In this document: positions 1 to 10,620 of the stretch, in pieces
Numbering within the stretch: the first letter of the stretch is position 1
Layout: each line of letters starts with the position of its first letter
Assembly (NCBI GenBank): GCA_963575745.1
Contig: CAUYUJ010018651.1
Span: 1-64,000 of the forward strand
DNA: 64,000 nucleotides
DNA from: Prorocentrum cordatum
Lineage: Eukaryota > Sar > Dinophyceae > Prorocentrales > Prorocentraceae
Direction of reading: 5' to 3'
The notes under the pieces: generated by a model
The model's database searches: none
What the model saw: only the letters and a program-made list of their open reading frames with translations
What the model was told of the DNA's origin: nothing
Translations under genes and position numbers: made by a program

Positions 1-119
1 GGGAAGGATCAGGAGCAGGAGGAGGGGGAAGAGGAGGAGCAGGAGCAGGAGGAGGGGGAATGGGAGGAGAAGCAGGGAGGAGGAGGAGGAGGAGGAGGAG
101 GACGAGGAGGAGGAAGATA

Positions 120-156
<37 letters not shown>

Positions 157-204
157 GGAGGAGGAGGAGGAGGAGGAGGAGGAGGCGGAGGAGGAGGAGG
201 GAGA
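1..204. repeat. GGA/GAT purine microsatellite
   Basis: Nearly pure (GGA)n with a (GAT)n core at about 121-155. Read on the minus strand in the frame of the transporter just upstream it gives an uninterrupted Ser/Leu-rich tail with no stop before the window edge, so it may be the 3' end of that CDS, an intron or the 3' UTR. Confidence 0.9.
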
Positions 205-3200
205 ATGAGGGGGAGAAGTAGCAGGACTTCCCCCCTGGGCCCGCCGCCGAGCCTGGAGGGCCGTCGGGATGGAGTGGGGGCCCGTGCTCTCGTACCTCGC
301 GTCCTGCGTCTCCTGGGCCAGCACGGCCCTCTGCAGCGCGGCGGCCATCGCGGGCTGCTCGTCCTCCATCCTTTGCAGCTGGGCCTGGTTCCAGGACAGG
401 GCCTCCCCGTTGTCCAGCGCCACGGCCCAATACGCGCTGGCCCCCTGCATCCCGACGGCGCCCCGGTTCAGGAAGCTGCCCCGCTCGTACGTCGCCACGA
501 GCTGGCCCCAGTCCTCACCGACCTCCTTCGGCACGCTCGTGAAGAGGCCCACTGAGCCCGAGTGCACGAGGAAGAGATCACTGCACTCGCCAGGCTTCCA
601 GAGAATGGTCTCGTACCTCGTCAGGCCGACCCTGCCGCAGAATTTCCAGGGGCTCCCGCAGCGGCTGGCCTCCGACGTCAGGACGTCCTGGAAGGGTTCG
701 AAAGCAGCTTGCTGCGACAGGAGTGCGTGGTAGACCGCGAAGCCAGGGCTGAGCCCCAGCCAGAGCTTCTGCAGATGCAGGATGTAGCCAAGGATTTTCT
801 TCTCCACGAATGCCGTCGCCATGCCGAGGTCCTCGAACAGGTCTCTCTGGCTCTGTATGGTGCCGCTGTTGTTGAGCCTCAGGACCGTTTCGCTGTTAAC
901 TCCACACCAGAAGATTCGGATACCGTGCTCGTGGGCAGCTTTTGCAACCCTCAGGAGACACTTGGCGGCGGATGCGTCCAGGCCGTCGACCATCGTGAAG
1001 TCCATTACGATGAAGCGAATGCCCTTCAGGGAATTGTCGCGCTGCCCCTCCATGCGCTTCATGATCGCGTCGCCGAGCGCCTGGGCGGACCCGAAGAAGA
1101 GGAAGCCTTTGAGCCGCGCCACCAGCAGCCAGTGCTGAGACAGGTGCCTGAGTAGGAAGGCACCAACTATACACCAACACCGATCCTGGCCAGGATCGGT
1201 GTTGGTGTATAGTTGGTGCCCTCCGACCTGAGGCAGAGGTCGTCTGCTGGCGGGCGCCGCACGTGCGATGTAATCTTGTCGCCCATCAGGGGCTCGTTCC
1301 CGACCAGGGCCGACACCTTCGAGACGTTCAGCACGAACAGGCAGGCCGCCATGAGGCCGCCGATGACGATGGCCAAGAGCAGGGAGCCTGTCAGGACGAA
1401 GCACGCGATGACCACCAGCACCTGGAGCCACTCCACTACCGAGAGGAACTTCCGGGAGCCCCAGAGGTTCTCCACGAGGAAGCCGGCCCCGGCGAAGAAG
1501 AGCAGAGTTGAGAGGAAGAAGCGCGGAAGGTAGTTGAACGGGTCGGTGGTCCAGAAGAAGCACAACCCGCAGAGCAGCGCGTAGATGCGCCCACCCCGCC
1601 TGTCGATGGCGTTGCCCATGACGCCGTAGTTTATCACGTTAAACTTCAGCTGCATGTACCCGACCGAGGAGCCGCAGAGGCTGGTCAGGACGTTGGTCGC
1701 ACCGTAGAGCTTGACCTCGTAGTCCTTGTCGGTTTTAACCGGGAGCTTGGAGTCGGTGGAGAAGACCTTCAGCGAGCAGTCCAGCGTGCAGACGATGAGC
1801 ATGATCGGTAAGTCTCCCAGCGCCGCGGTGAACGCGGGGAAACTGATCTTGTCCCAAGACATGTACATCCCGTGCTCCCACGGTGACCAGAAATCCACAT
1901 TCTCGATCTCATCGAACATCCACTTCTGCTTGCGCATTCCATACAAGTCCTCCTGCATAGGTCCGAAAACGATGGCGTAGTATATGCCGAGCGGTATCAG
2001 CAACATCAGCGGGATTACAACTGCTGGATTCCCCAAATGCAACGCCTTTACAAAGTATAGTGGCACGCCGACACACGCCGCAGGAATGAATTGCTTGGGC
2101 TCATACTTGCAGAATTTGAGTGCGTACTTGAAGACCTTGTAACCGATACAGGCTAAGAAAGCCTCCATTATGTGCGTGGGTATGAAACTCAGGTATCGAG
2201 TGAGCTTGAACCTGCCCAGAATGAAAAATATCAGGCCGAGCATTGCCGAGGTCGCGGACACCGTGAAAAGCACAGTGGCTCGGATTTCTTCATGGTACAG
2301 GTCGCAAGCGGCACTGTACTCCGCGGCGTCCGTAAAGCCGCCGATATCATCAGGTACGACCGAAGATCGGCCGCGAGCCCAAGGGGGAAGTGAGAAGAGG
2401 CGGGTTTTCTCAAAGACTCGGAAGTCACCCAGCCGTCTGACAAGTTTTCGAAACCTTCCCCGAAGACGCGAGAAAACTGATCGGAAGGCGCGAGGACTTC
2501 TGAGACGTCCCGCCACCTTCTGAGAAGGCCTTCTCCTTCTCACCTCCTCCCCTCGCTCGCCGCCGAGACGAATATGCGGTGAAAGAGCCGCCTTCGCAAA
2601 AAGAAACCTTCGGCTGACCTGGGCAGGACACGCCAGCCTCTGGATACATATACCCGAGGCCATGCTTGATCGCAACCTCCTTCGCGATCGTCTGCACCAG
2701 CATGCCCAAGAATACTACAGGGTTGAGGTCAGGGCCACCAATGGCCACGGGCACCTTGGAAAAGAACGAGAGGCTGAGCCCCACGATGAGGGCCGTCGCC
2801 AGATTGATCTTCACCCCGAGCCCGCGGTGCCTGGCGTTCCACTCGTCCTCGAACATGATCATCCTCCGGCGGCGAGCCCACGGGGACGGAGTCAGGGGAC
2901 CGACCCCCTGACTCCAGCACGGCGTGGCGGGCGGGGGTACCAAAAGCGGCCGGCCACTCCCGTGAAGCTCCCACTCGCCCTCTCAAAAGGTAGCACCCAC
3001 TCGCCCCGGCGCCTCCCCCCCCTGCGCGCCGCCCAGAGGCCCGTTCTGGGAGCCCTGAGCCCAGGAATATTGACACCCCTCTGGGGCGCCTCTTTCGAGT
3101 AGGGGATCACAACTACGGAATTGATTTAGCCCGAAATTGACTTGTTCGTAGAATCTGCGAAAAATGCGTAGTATGTCAGGGAAGATTAAACAAGGTAACA

Positions 3201-3851
3201 CCTAAACGGGGTAACGCACTCACCATCGGATCCAGACGGAGAAACTGCAACAGCCAAACAACAAACTGCACTTCCGTTGTTCTGCACCGCGAAAAATCTG
3301 CACTGCAATTCTTCTGCAACTAATTGCGGGAAAACTGCAAACGAGCCCCACAGACCGGGTAACAGAGGCCCAAAACAGAAATTTGCAGTGCAGCAGCCTT
3401 ACATTTGTCGCGCAGACAAGATAGGGCAGCTGCTGCACTGAACGCGAAAGCCGAAAAAACTGCACTGCAACAAAATACGCGTTTGTTGCCTCGGACCGGC
3501 CATTTCCTGTTACCACGTCTGCTGTTACCACGTAGAATGTGCGTAGAGATGCGGATCATTCAAGGATCCGCATATCTACGAACACTCCACGTACTTTTCC
3601 GTGAGCTCGACGAGAAAACCAAGTCGGGGGTCAATCAATTCTGTATAGTCGATCCTCTCTACTCGACTACTTCGCCTCCGCCAACTTCCGCTAGCGGAGA
3701 CGACGCCGTCGTGAATATTTCCGCCGCCGAAGAAGGGAGGTCGGCCTCTCGATCCCCAAGAAAGGCGAGGCGCTTTTTGGGCGCCCCTGGTCCCATAGGC
3801 GCAGCACAGGCCGAACATGAGGAGAAAGTTGATCACCGCGGACGCGATGGC
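181..3851 (-). CDS. SulP/SLC26 family anion transporter with STAS and cNMP-binding-like domains (multi-exon, 5' incomplete)
   Basis: A multi-exon membrane transporter read on the minus strand; SulP proteins carry sulfate, bicarbonate or other anions, and the substrate here is unknown. Exon A is 3793-3851 (first membrane helix, NFLLMFGLCCAYG) after acceptor TTCAG|G. Exon B is about 2640-2863 and carries VPVAIGGPDLNPVVFLG, the SulP N-terminal signature region. Exon C is about 1220-2350 and holds the remaining hydrophobic helices (for example RATVLFTVSATSAMLGLIFF). Exon D is about 181-1166. It starts with a STAS domain (FLFFGSAQ at about 1081-1105; FIVMDFTMVDGLDASA at 961-1014) and continues into a cNMP-binding-like fold (ILWKPGECSDLFLVHSGSVG, then YERGSFLNRGAVG at 420-490). 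The SulP-STAS-cNMP order is known in fungal and microbial SulP proteins. A-B joins in frame with a GA donor (3792) and AG|G acceptor (2864). B-C borders, between 2340 and 2640, are unresolved. The first exons were not found. Confidence 0.85.
1159..1220 (-). other. perfect 62-bp palindrome at an exon junction; candidate 53-nt GC-AG intron (1167-1219)
   Basis: Two 31-base arms, 1159-1189 and 1190-1220, are exact reverse complements with no loop. Exon C of the SulP gene runs into it and would stop at TAG inside it. The STAS exon resumes in another frame just after it. Removing all 62 bases, or the internal GC...AG segment 1167-1219 (53 nt), restores an uninterrupted frame: LRSE followed by FLLRHLSQHW, or LRSE-VGA-FLLRHLSQHW. 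Dinoflagellates use GC donors, so the 53-nt intron reading is the simplest. A recent insertion that breaks the gene is the alternative. Confidence 0.75.
2864..3792 (-). other. intron of the SulP gene (GA-AG), with internal hairpin
   Basis: Inferred from in-frame joining of exon A (ending in codon TAT plus GG) to exon B (G plus ATG ATC ATG TTC), which gives AYGMIMFEDEWN. The donor starts GACC and the acceptor is GGAG|G, the non-canonical pattern known for dinoflagellates. The intron contains a hairpin at 3542-3580 (16-base arms with one mismatch, 7-base loop) and a direct repeat of TGTTACCACGT near 3508-3534. No other coding signal was seen. Confidence 0.6.
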
Positions 3852-3859
3852 CTGAAGGG

Positions 3860-4290
3860 GGGCGATAGGGCGTGGACCTGGCTCAGGGTGGGGCGTGGCC
3901 TGGGCCCCGCTGGCCGCTTTACCCCCCTGGATGGGGATAGAGACTGTCTCCTTCGGGTCTCGAGGGGTAGATCCCCCTCTGGGGTGCTGAGATGGTAAAG
4001 GTCTGGATGGGGATGGAGATGGGGATAGGGCTCGGTTGAACGGCGCTCACCTACTCGCCGTCCATTCCCCGTGCATGTTTCGATGTCGTGCGTGCCTTTT
4101 TTGCGGATGATCCAGGATGCTCCCCGATGACCCTCGCCGAGGAAAATGCACACGCCCGAGCGATGCTAAGCCTGAGCCCATCCCCCCATCCGCCCCTCTC
4201 ACCCGTCCGCTCCCATTGCGAAACCTTTTCTATCCGCCGACTTGGATGCGACCCATAGTTTTCCATGCATGCGGAATAAAGGGCTTTGTA
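3860..4290. other. non-coding stretch with one copy of a diverged duplicated segment (4060-4165)
   Basis: No coding signal was recognised. The segment at 4060-4165 (around CCCCGTGCATGTTTCGATG) recurs in diverged form at 5668-5775, with shared blocks such as AATGCACACGCCCGAG / ACATGCACACGCCCGAG. Upstream SulP exons could lie here but none could be supported. Confidence 0.5.
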
Positions 4291-5267
4291 CATTGGAGGA
4301 GGAGAGGGAGGAGGAGGAGGAGGAGGAGGAGGAGGAGGAGGAGAAGAAGGAGGAGGAGGAGGAGGGACTCAAATAATCGAGGAGGAGAAGGCGGATGCGC
4401 AGAAGGCGATGCTGAGCGTTGCCCCTGATGGCCGTTAGGATCGAGGGCGGCTTCCCCGCGTGGCCGTGCCCCTGCTCCTGGCCGTCCTCGTCGTCGTGGT
4501 CCGCCGCCTCGCGGAACTCCTCGCCCACTTGGACGGCCTTCCTGGTCAGCCTCTGGGGGGCGAGGGCAAGGGTAACGCGGGGGGGGAGGAGGGGAGTGGG
4601 AAGGAGGAGAAGAGGATGAGGAGCCAGGAGGATGAGGATCGAGGAGGATAGGAAGAGGACGACGAGGAGGAGGAGGAGGACGACGAGGAGGAGGAGGAGG
4701 AGGAGCGAGGAGGGAGCGAGGAGGGAGCGAGAAGCGAGGATGAGGATCGAGGAGGGAGGAGCGAGGAGGAGGGAAGGGAGGGGAAGCGAGGGCGGATTGG
4801 CTCGGGCACGTCGAGCGGGCAGGGCGATCGACGGCAGGCAGGAGGAGAAAAGGACGAGGAGCGAGGAGGACGAGGATGAGGAGGGAGGGAAGATGAGGGA
4901 GGAGGAGGAGGAGGAGGAGGAGGAGGAGGAGGAGGAGGAGCGAGGAGGAGGAGGAGGAGCGAGGAGGGAGCGAGAAGCGAGGAGGACTCGTCCTCTGGCC
5001 CAACAGGAGCCCGGCGCCCTCGGGGACCTCCGCCGCGCTGGCGCCCTCGGGGACCTCCGCCGCGCTGCCGAACTCCGACCCGTCGGCGCTCCCTCCCTCG
5101 AGGCTGCGCCTCTCGCCGACCGACTCCTCGAGGAGGCTGATCCCAAAGTGGTCTTTGCATCAGCGAGTTGACTGGAGGAGGAGGAGGAGGAGGAGGAGGA
5201 GGAGGAGGAGGAGGAGGAAGAGGAGGAGGAGGAGGGGAGGGGGAAGGGGTGAGGAGGAGGAGGAGGA

Positions 5268-5298
<31 letters not shown>

Positions 5299-5380
5299 AG
5301 GAGGAGGAGGAGGAGGGAGGAGGAGGCGGAGGAGGAGGAGGAGGAGGAGGAGGAGGAGGAACACACTTTTTGATCCGCGG
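4290..5380. repeat. GGA-rich microsatellite tracts with short unique spacers
   Basis: Long (GGA)n tracts at about 4298-4370, 4560-4790, 4890-4975 and 5173-5360 are separated by short GC-rich spacers. Long Ser/Pro/Leu (minus) and Arg/Gly/Glu (plus) ORFs here come from triplet repeats. The spacer 5040-5090 carries a 30-bp tandem duplication (GGCGCCCTCGGGGACCTCCG twice). Confidence 0.9.
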
Positions 5381-6010
5381 GTCGAGAGCGCACCTCTTCC
5401 GGTCGAAGCCAAGCGGGCCGCGCGAAGCTTGAATTAACAAAGGAGGGGACAGAAGGAGAGGCCTCACGTCAAGGCCATCAGGAGGCAAAGCCTCGGGATC
5501 AGAGGAGGAACACACACGGCGTCGGGATTGCCGGCAGTCGCAGCGCGGCCAGACCCCCCCTCGGCCCCCGTGGCGAGGCAGGCGCACCGCGCCGGCCTGG
5601 CAGCAGAGCCTCCTCAAGACTCGGGCGAGGCCCTCCTGGCCCCTGCGCTTGCCGTCGCTCCGACGTCCAGTCCCCGTGCATGGTTCGATGTCGTGCGATT
5701 CGCTGTTTCGCACGATGGTCCGAGATGCTGCTCGATGGCCCTCGCCGCGGAAACATGCACACGCCCGAGAGATGCAGCAACAAAAGTGCGGGGGTGGGGT
5801 GGCCAGCGACGACCCAGAAGAAACCCGCGCGGACCTCCGACGCAGTCATCGTGGTACGATCCACACCACGTGGGAACGACGGGGCTGCTCTGACCCCCGC
5901 GAGCCGCGGCCACGAACAGGTCCCCCGATGTAGACCCGAGGAAAGGCCCGAAGAATAGAGCCCCTGCCGATCCCAAAGTGGTCTTTGCATCAGCGGATTG
6001 ACTGTAGGAG
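5138..6010. repeat. second member of a diverged local duplication
   Basis: CCCAAAGTGGTCTTTGCATC followed by AGCG occurs at 5141 and again at 5970, each time just before a GGA microsatellite. With the 4060/5668 pair this indicates that a module [unique segment + CCCAAAGTGG segment + GGA tract] was duplicated and then diverged. The interval 5380-5960 shows no convincing gene. Confidence 0.6.
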
Positions 6011-6175
6011 AGGGGGGATGAGGATGAGGATGAAGAGGAGGAGGAGGAGGAGGAGGAGGAGGAGGAGGACGAGGAGGAAGAGGAGGAGGAGGAGGAAAGG
6101 AGGGGGAGGAGGAGGACGAGGAGGAGGAGGGGGTGAGGAGGAGGAGGAGGAGGAGGAGGAGGAGGTGACAGGGCA
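6005..6175. repeat. GGA microsatellite
   Basis: (GGA)n with GAT/GAC interruptions, same family as 4290-5380. Confidence 0.9.
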
Positions 6176-6296
6176 GGAGGGATGAGGAAGCGGAGGCGGG
6201 ACAAGGGGAATGGGAGGCGAGGGAGGGGTAGAAACGTGAGAGCAGTAAGAGGAGGGAGCTTGGAATCTTTCATGGCCCACGAATGCCATTTGATTC

Positions 6297-6776
6297 CCTA
6301 CCTAGGCTCTGCCTAGAGGGTTCTTACCCTGTTCTCTTAAAGGGCCGGGCAGTGGAACTCGCCCTGGGCGGTTCCCCCAGGATCCGCCCCGCGGTTCCCC
6401 CAGTCCCCTGGGAGCTGTAGCTTTAGCTTTAGCTGAACTTTAGCTTAGCTTCAGCTTAGCTTAGCTTTAGCTTAGCTTTAGCTTAGCTTCAGCTTAGCTT
6501 TAGCTTAACTGCAGCTTAGATGTATCTTAGCTTTAGCTTAGCTTCAGCTTAGCTTCAACTTAGTTTCAGCTTAGCTTCAGCTTAGCTGTAGCTTAGCGGT
6601 AGCTTAGATTTAGCTTAGACTTAGCTTTGCTTTATCTTAATTTTAGTTTAACTTTAGCTTAGCTTTGGCTCAACTTTAGCTTAGCTTTAACTGAACTTTA
6701 GCTTAGCTTTTGCTTAGCTTTACTGTTACTACTAATGCTGTTTTCCTAGGGGTTCCAACTCCTCCTAGGTAGGGTC
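6297..6776. repeat. TTAGCT minisatellite bounded by short inverted repeats
   Basis: The core 6418-6727 is a degenerate tandem of about 11-12 bp (AGCTTTAGCTT with C/G variants). CCCTACCTAGG at 6297-6307 is the reverse complement of CCTAGGTAGGG at 6766-6776. The whole could be a small inverted-repeat element that expanded an internal satellite. No target-site duplication was seen, so the element call is tentative; the minisatellite itself is clear. Confidence 0.7.
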
Positions 6777-6779
6777 GCA

Positions 6780-7250
6780 CTGGAATAATTTATTTGTGTT
6801 TTGGATCGACCGCCTCAGAGACGGTCCTTGGCATCGCCCCTGGGCCCTAAGGTAGCACCCGCCAGGGCGGCTGTTTTCGCCGAGCCGTATCTTTGGCGTG
6901 GCCATCCGGAAGAGGAGGAGGACGAGGAGGAGGAGCACGAGCCCCCGACGAAAGGGACGAGAAAAGGGCAGGCGGACAAGAAAGGGACGAGACGAGGGCA
7001 GATGTTCTTCCGTCATTGCCTGAGATGCTGGCTGCAGACAAACGACGCGTGAGCAGCGCACGCACGTTGTGGCTGCGCCTCGCAAGTACACGAGCACGGG
7101 CGGTCAGGAGACTCAGGACCCCCCTAGGTCCAAATCCCCCACCAGCACGCAAGGTGTTAAGGGTGGTAGATATTGAACATGAATTAGCCGCAAACTCCAT
7201 GTTTCCTCGGTCGACATCTAGGGTAGATCAGAAGCAAACATCAGTTGGCG
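6780..7250. other. unassigned stretch 3' of the LINE
   Basis: ORFs exist on both strands (for example 6847-7200 minus), but none has recognisable motifs. It may be LINE 3' UTR or flanking sequence. A short (GGA)n run lies at 6910-6940. Confidence 0.35.
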
Positions 7251-10200
7251 ACAAGAGAGACCAAAGAAGCGAACAGGGAGGGAGCGAACAACAGACGACA
7301 AAAAAGGGAGAAAAGCAGGAAAGAAATAATGGTCCACCTGGTCTCCGCTGAGAGCACAGCAAGCGAATGTACATATATCGGTACCCTGGCGGAACCTGCG
7401 CGACGTGGGCCATGCATTGCAGACAGTACGGAAATATGCACTGCCGACGCATGGGAGGATCTTACTATTGGCAGCGAGCAGATTCAGGAAAACTCGATCA
7501 CCGACTGGGTGGGGGCATGGGGCCGAAAATACCTAGCACGCTGCAGAATAACATGTACAGGAGAGGGTGCCTGGAGCAATTGTCCAGGATCTTGTATGGT
7601 TTCCTCTGAACACCAGACGCATCAGGATCAGACAGATGAGGGCAATATCGGTCATTCCATTCCAAATCCCAATCATATTGGACAGGATGGACTGCCTCCA
7701 CTCAAGAAACCTCCGGACCAATAACACACCCGTATCGTGAATATCATATCGCGTCCTACGGATTCAAGCCATCGCGTCTCCGAACGTTCTGGAATGAACA
7801 GCGGCGCGAAAGATGGCAGCTTTGGACGAACAGACGAGATTCCGAGGTTCAGACCTGATGCCGGTGGACGAAATATTACGTAAGAGCTGACTGGGCACGG
7901 CATGCCTCGGGGACGCCGTGAGGCGCTGTAACGCGGTATGCTCTGCTTTGAGCACAGCATCCGACGGAGGATGCAGCTGCCAGATGCGCAAAAGGACAGG
8001 CAATTCGAACACATCACAAGCACGCAGATTATGGACAAGCGAGCAGTGCAGGAAGCGAATGTGAGCGACACGGTTGAGCAACTTCTGACAGGGCCCTACC
8101 CAATATGCGGCGCAGCCCCCAGACCCCAGGTACACGCCCAGGTATTTGCCAGAAGACTCCATCCGTGATTTGCGGATGTTGATCCCTAGACGCATCAGTG
8201 CACGGACAGCATGATTCTTGTGGGTATGACCAGGAGGTGCGAGCACACACTTGCCAATATTCAGACACAAGTGCGTGGCTGCGGCAGGCTGAAACATCCA
8301 CGTGAGAATGACAGGCAGCGAGAGGGAGACATCTACACAAACTATGCCAACGTGAACAGCAAAGGAGTAGTGAACAGCAGGACGGGATGCGATCCGTCTT
8401 TCGAGAACCCGAAGACAAGGATCAAGAGCAAGTGCAAAGAGCAGGCCAGCGAGCGGACACCCTCGCTCAACTCCCCATTCGGATAATCCAACAAAAAAAG
8501 GCACACCACAAAACACCAAGTCAACCTCGACCCCTGCGCAATGGGACTTAACGGCCTGGACAATGAAGTCCGGGACGCCAAGACAAGCATGCTGTACATC
8601 CACTCATGGCTAGGCGCGGGGAAGGCGGCAGCGACGTCTACGAATAAAGCCCCAGAGCGCGGGTACCCTCTCCAAGAACAACATTCTAGCAGCCAGAACT
8701 CTAGCCCAATGGTATACGACCTTTCATGAACCTGCGAGCAATTTTCAGAATACCACGTTGGGCTCGCTGCATAAATCGAATGCCAACACATTGCGAAAAT
8801 ATGTTGTTGCCCGCGTTGGAGATCGTCAGGATGCGCGTTTGACTAGGTGCAAGCACGCTGGTTCCACCCTCACGCGCGTCGCGCTGAGGGAGGATAGCAA
8901 CATTTCCATTGTAAAACCCAGGAGGTAGCTTCTGATGGTTAACAAGGGCAGAGTAACCCTGGAATCATATCTGGTGAATGCTCGGGATCGCAAACATCCG
9001 GGCGCTGCGCGGCATCCCATCTGGCCCTGGGGTGGAATCGTGCTTGGCGGCAAGATTGCCAACGAACGCAGCGAAGTTTGGTCGCCAATCTACACTAAGG
9101 GCAAGCGGATGAACATATTGAACAAGCTCGTGCAAAGCCTGACCATGCAAAACGCGTTCCCCAGGAGGTTCGCCACGAACGGGACCTCAGTGCGCGGCAA
9201 GATTGGCTGCAGACTGCCGCGTGGAGATGGGGTCAGCGCTCTTGGGGTCACCGACGGCAGACCTGAACATTTTCCGCCTCGAAGGCAACCAGGACTTGAT
9301 CCACTCAGTATACTTGGCGGCCCTCGTGTCCGACGTCTTAGCGAGCTCTGGATTCTGCTCCAACAGAGAAGCCTTGGCCGCCCTGGCCTCCTTACGACGC
9401 CTCTTGGACGCAGACGGCATGGGAGGGGAGTCGCCGGGCACAGCGTCGGGCAAGTCGTCGGCGAGCCCGCCCGCCGGCGGCAAGACATCGCCGGGCAAAT
9501 CGTCTGGCAGATCGTCGGGCATGTCGTCGGGCAACCCACCAACGCCAGGGGTTGCGGCGCACGTGGAAGGAAGCGCGTAGGAGGTGGCCAGCAGATCCAG
9601 CACCCTTGCCCCAACTGAAGAAAGCCCTGGCGGCCTCCTCGGACTGGAAGCGGATGCTGCAGCAGAATTTGTAACTCTGGCACTGGGGGGCTAAACCGCC
9701 AAGCAACGAACCTGCAGCTGCTCTGAACAGCCCGTAGTGGTTCACGAAGACACGGTTCAACAACTTACGGGTGAACCCCCGAATCCAGATCTTGCAGCGG
9801 TCACCGACTTCGCCGCCGTCTCGAGGCGGAGAATGCCTACGAGGATCGGGCGCAGCACGGGCGGGAGGAGCAAGTTGAGCACCGCACGAGGGACCCGTCG
9901 GAGCATGCCTGGGCCCCTTGCGCCCGTTGGGCCCCAGGAAGCGGCTCCAAGGGTCGGGGCCATCGACCTCCACACTGTCAGCGCTGACGGCGGAGGAAGC
10001 AGACCCAGCAGTGGAGGCGCTCGCCTTCATGAGCGTGCCGTCCACGGAGGTCAGCTCGGCGTCCAACTGGGCAGCGGTGGCCAGCTGGGACGGGATGGGC
10101 GGCAGCTCTTGGGAAAGATTGTCCTCGTCGAGCGGTTTCACATTGGCGGTGTTCCAGCACAGGAGGCGCGCCTCCTCGACCGATACCTTCGTCTTCTGCC

Positions 10201-10464
10201 GTTCCATCCGCAGCTCGGCAATCTGAGCATCAAACTTCTCGTCCAGCTCGTGGATCTTGCCGACGGTGGACCGAAGATCGGCACGGAGATGACCGAACTG
10301 TAGGGAGATGACTCCGCTGATGGCTTGCAGGTCCTCGGGCGAGAGAGCAGCGCGCGCCATGGCGGAAAGAGACAAATTGTCCGCTTGGGATCGACCCCAA
10401 GATGGCCCCTTCAAGAGAGGTTGCTTGTCCAAGTGCCCCAGCACTTGAGCCAAAATGGCAACAG
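7250..10464 (-). pseudogene. non-LTR retrotransposon (LINE), decayed, with spliced-leader relict at its 5' end
   Basis: Read on the minus strand. The 5' end is a spliced-leader relict (10444-10464), then ATG at 10360. The N-terminal region has a coiled-coil-like segment (about 10200-10330) and an RRM-like module (CKIWIRGFTRKLLNRVFVNH at about 9727-9803; CCSIRFQSEEAARAFFS near 9630-9680), a layout I associate with dinoflagellate LINEs. Reverse transcriptase motifs follow: PSRRKMFRSAVGDP (about 9235-9290), DSTPGPDGMP (about 9020-9050), ALFVDVAAAF (about 8610-8645), GVERGCPLAGLLFALALDP (about 8410-8475) and thumb LNIGKCVLAP (about 8225-8260). Several frameshifts separate them. The catalytic YADD box is not intact: its expected position near 8340-8360 reads through stops in the matching frame. 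No AP-type endonuclease domain fits between the RRM-like module and the RT. The element is dead. The 3' end is uncertain. Confidence 0.85.
10444..10464 (-). other. spliced-leader relict at LINE 5' end
   Basis: The minus strand reads CTGTTGCCATTTTGGCTCAA followed by G, matching the conserved dinoflagellate leader at 19 of 21 bases, including the whole 3' part GCCATTTTGGCTCAAG. It sits 84 bases before the LINE ATG (10360). Confidence 0.85.
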
Positions 10465-10620
10465 AGGAAGACGAGGAGGAGGAGGAGGAGGAGGAGGAGG
10501 AGGTGGAGCGTGCCCAGAGGAGCCCGTCCGCTCTACATGCCTGAACTACTGCTGCTGCTACTGCAGGAGGAGGAGAAGGAGGAGGAGGAGGAGGAGGAGG
10601 AGCAGGGAGAGGAGAAAGAC
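10465..10620. repeat. GGA microsatellite next to the LINE 5' end
   Basis: (GGA)n at 10468-10505 and 10566-10610, separated by a short spacer with CTGCTGCTACTGC. Confidence 0.9.

Noticed and set aside
4199-5713. Very long Ser/Leu/Pro-rich ORFs on the minus strand
   Set aside because: They are (TCC)n/(CTC)n microsatellite translations open in several frames at once.
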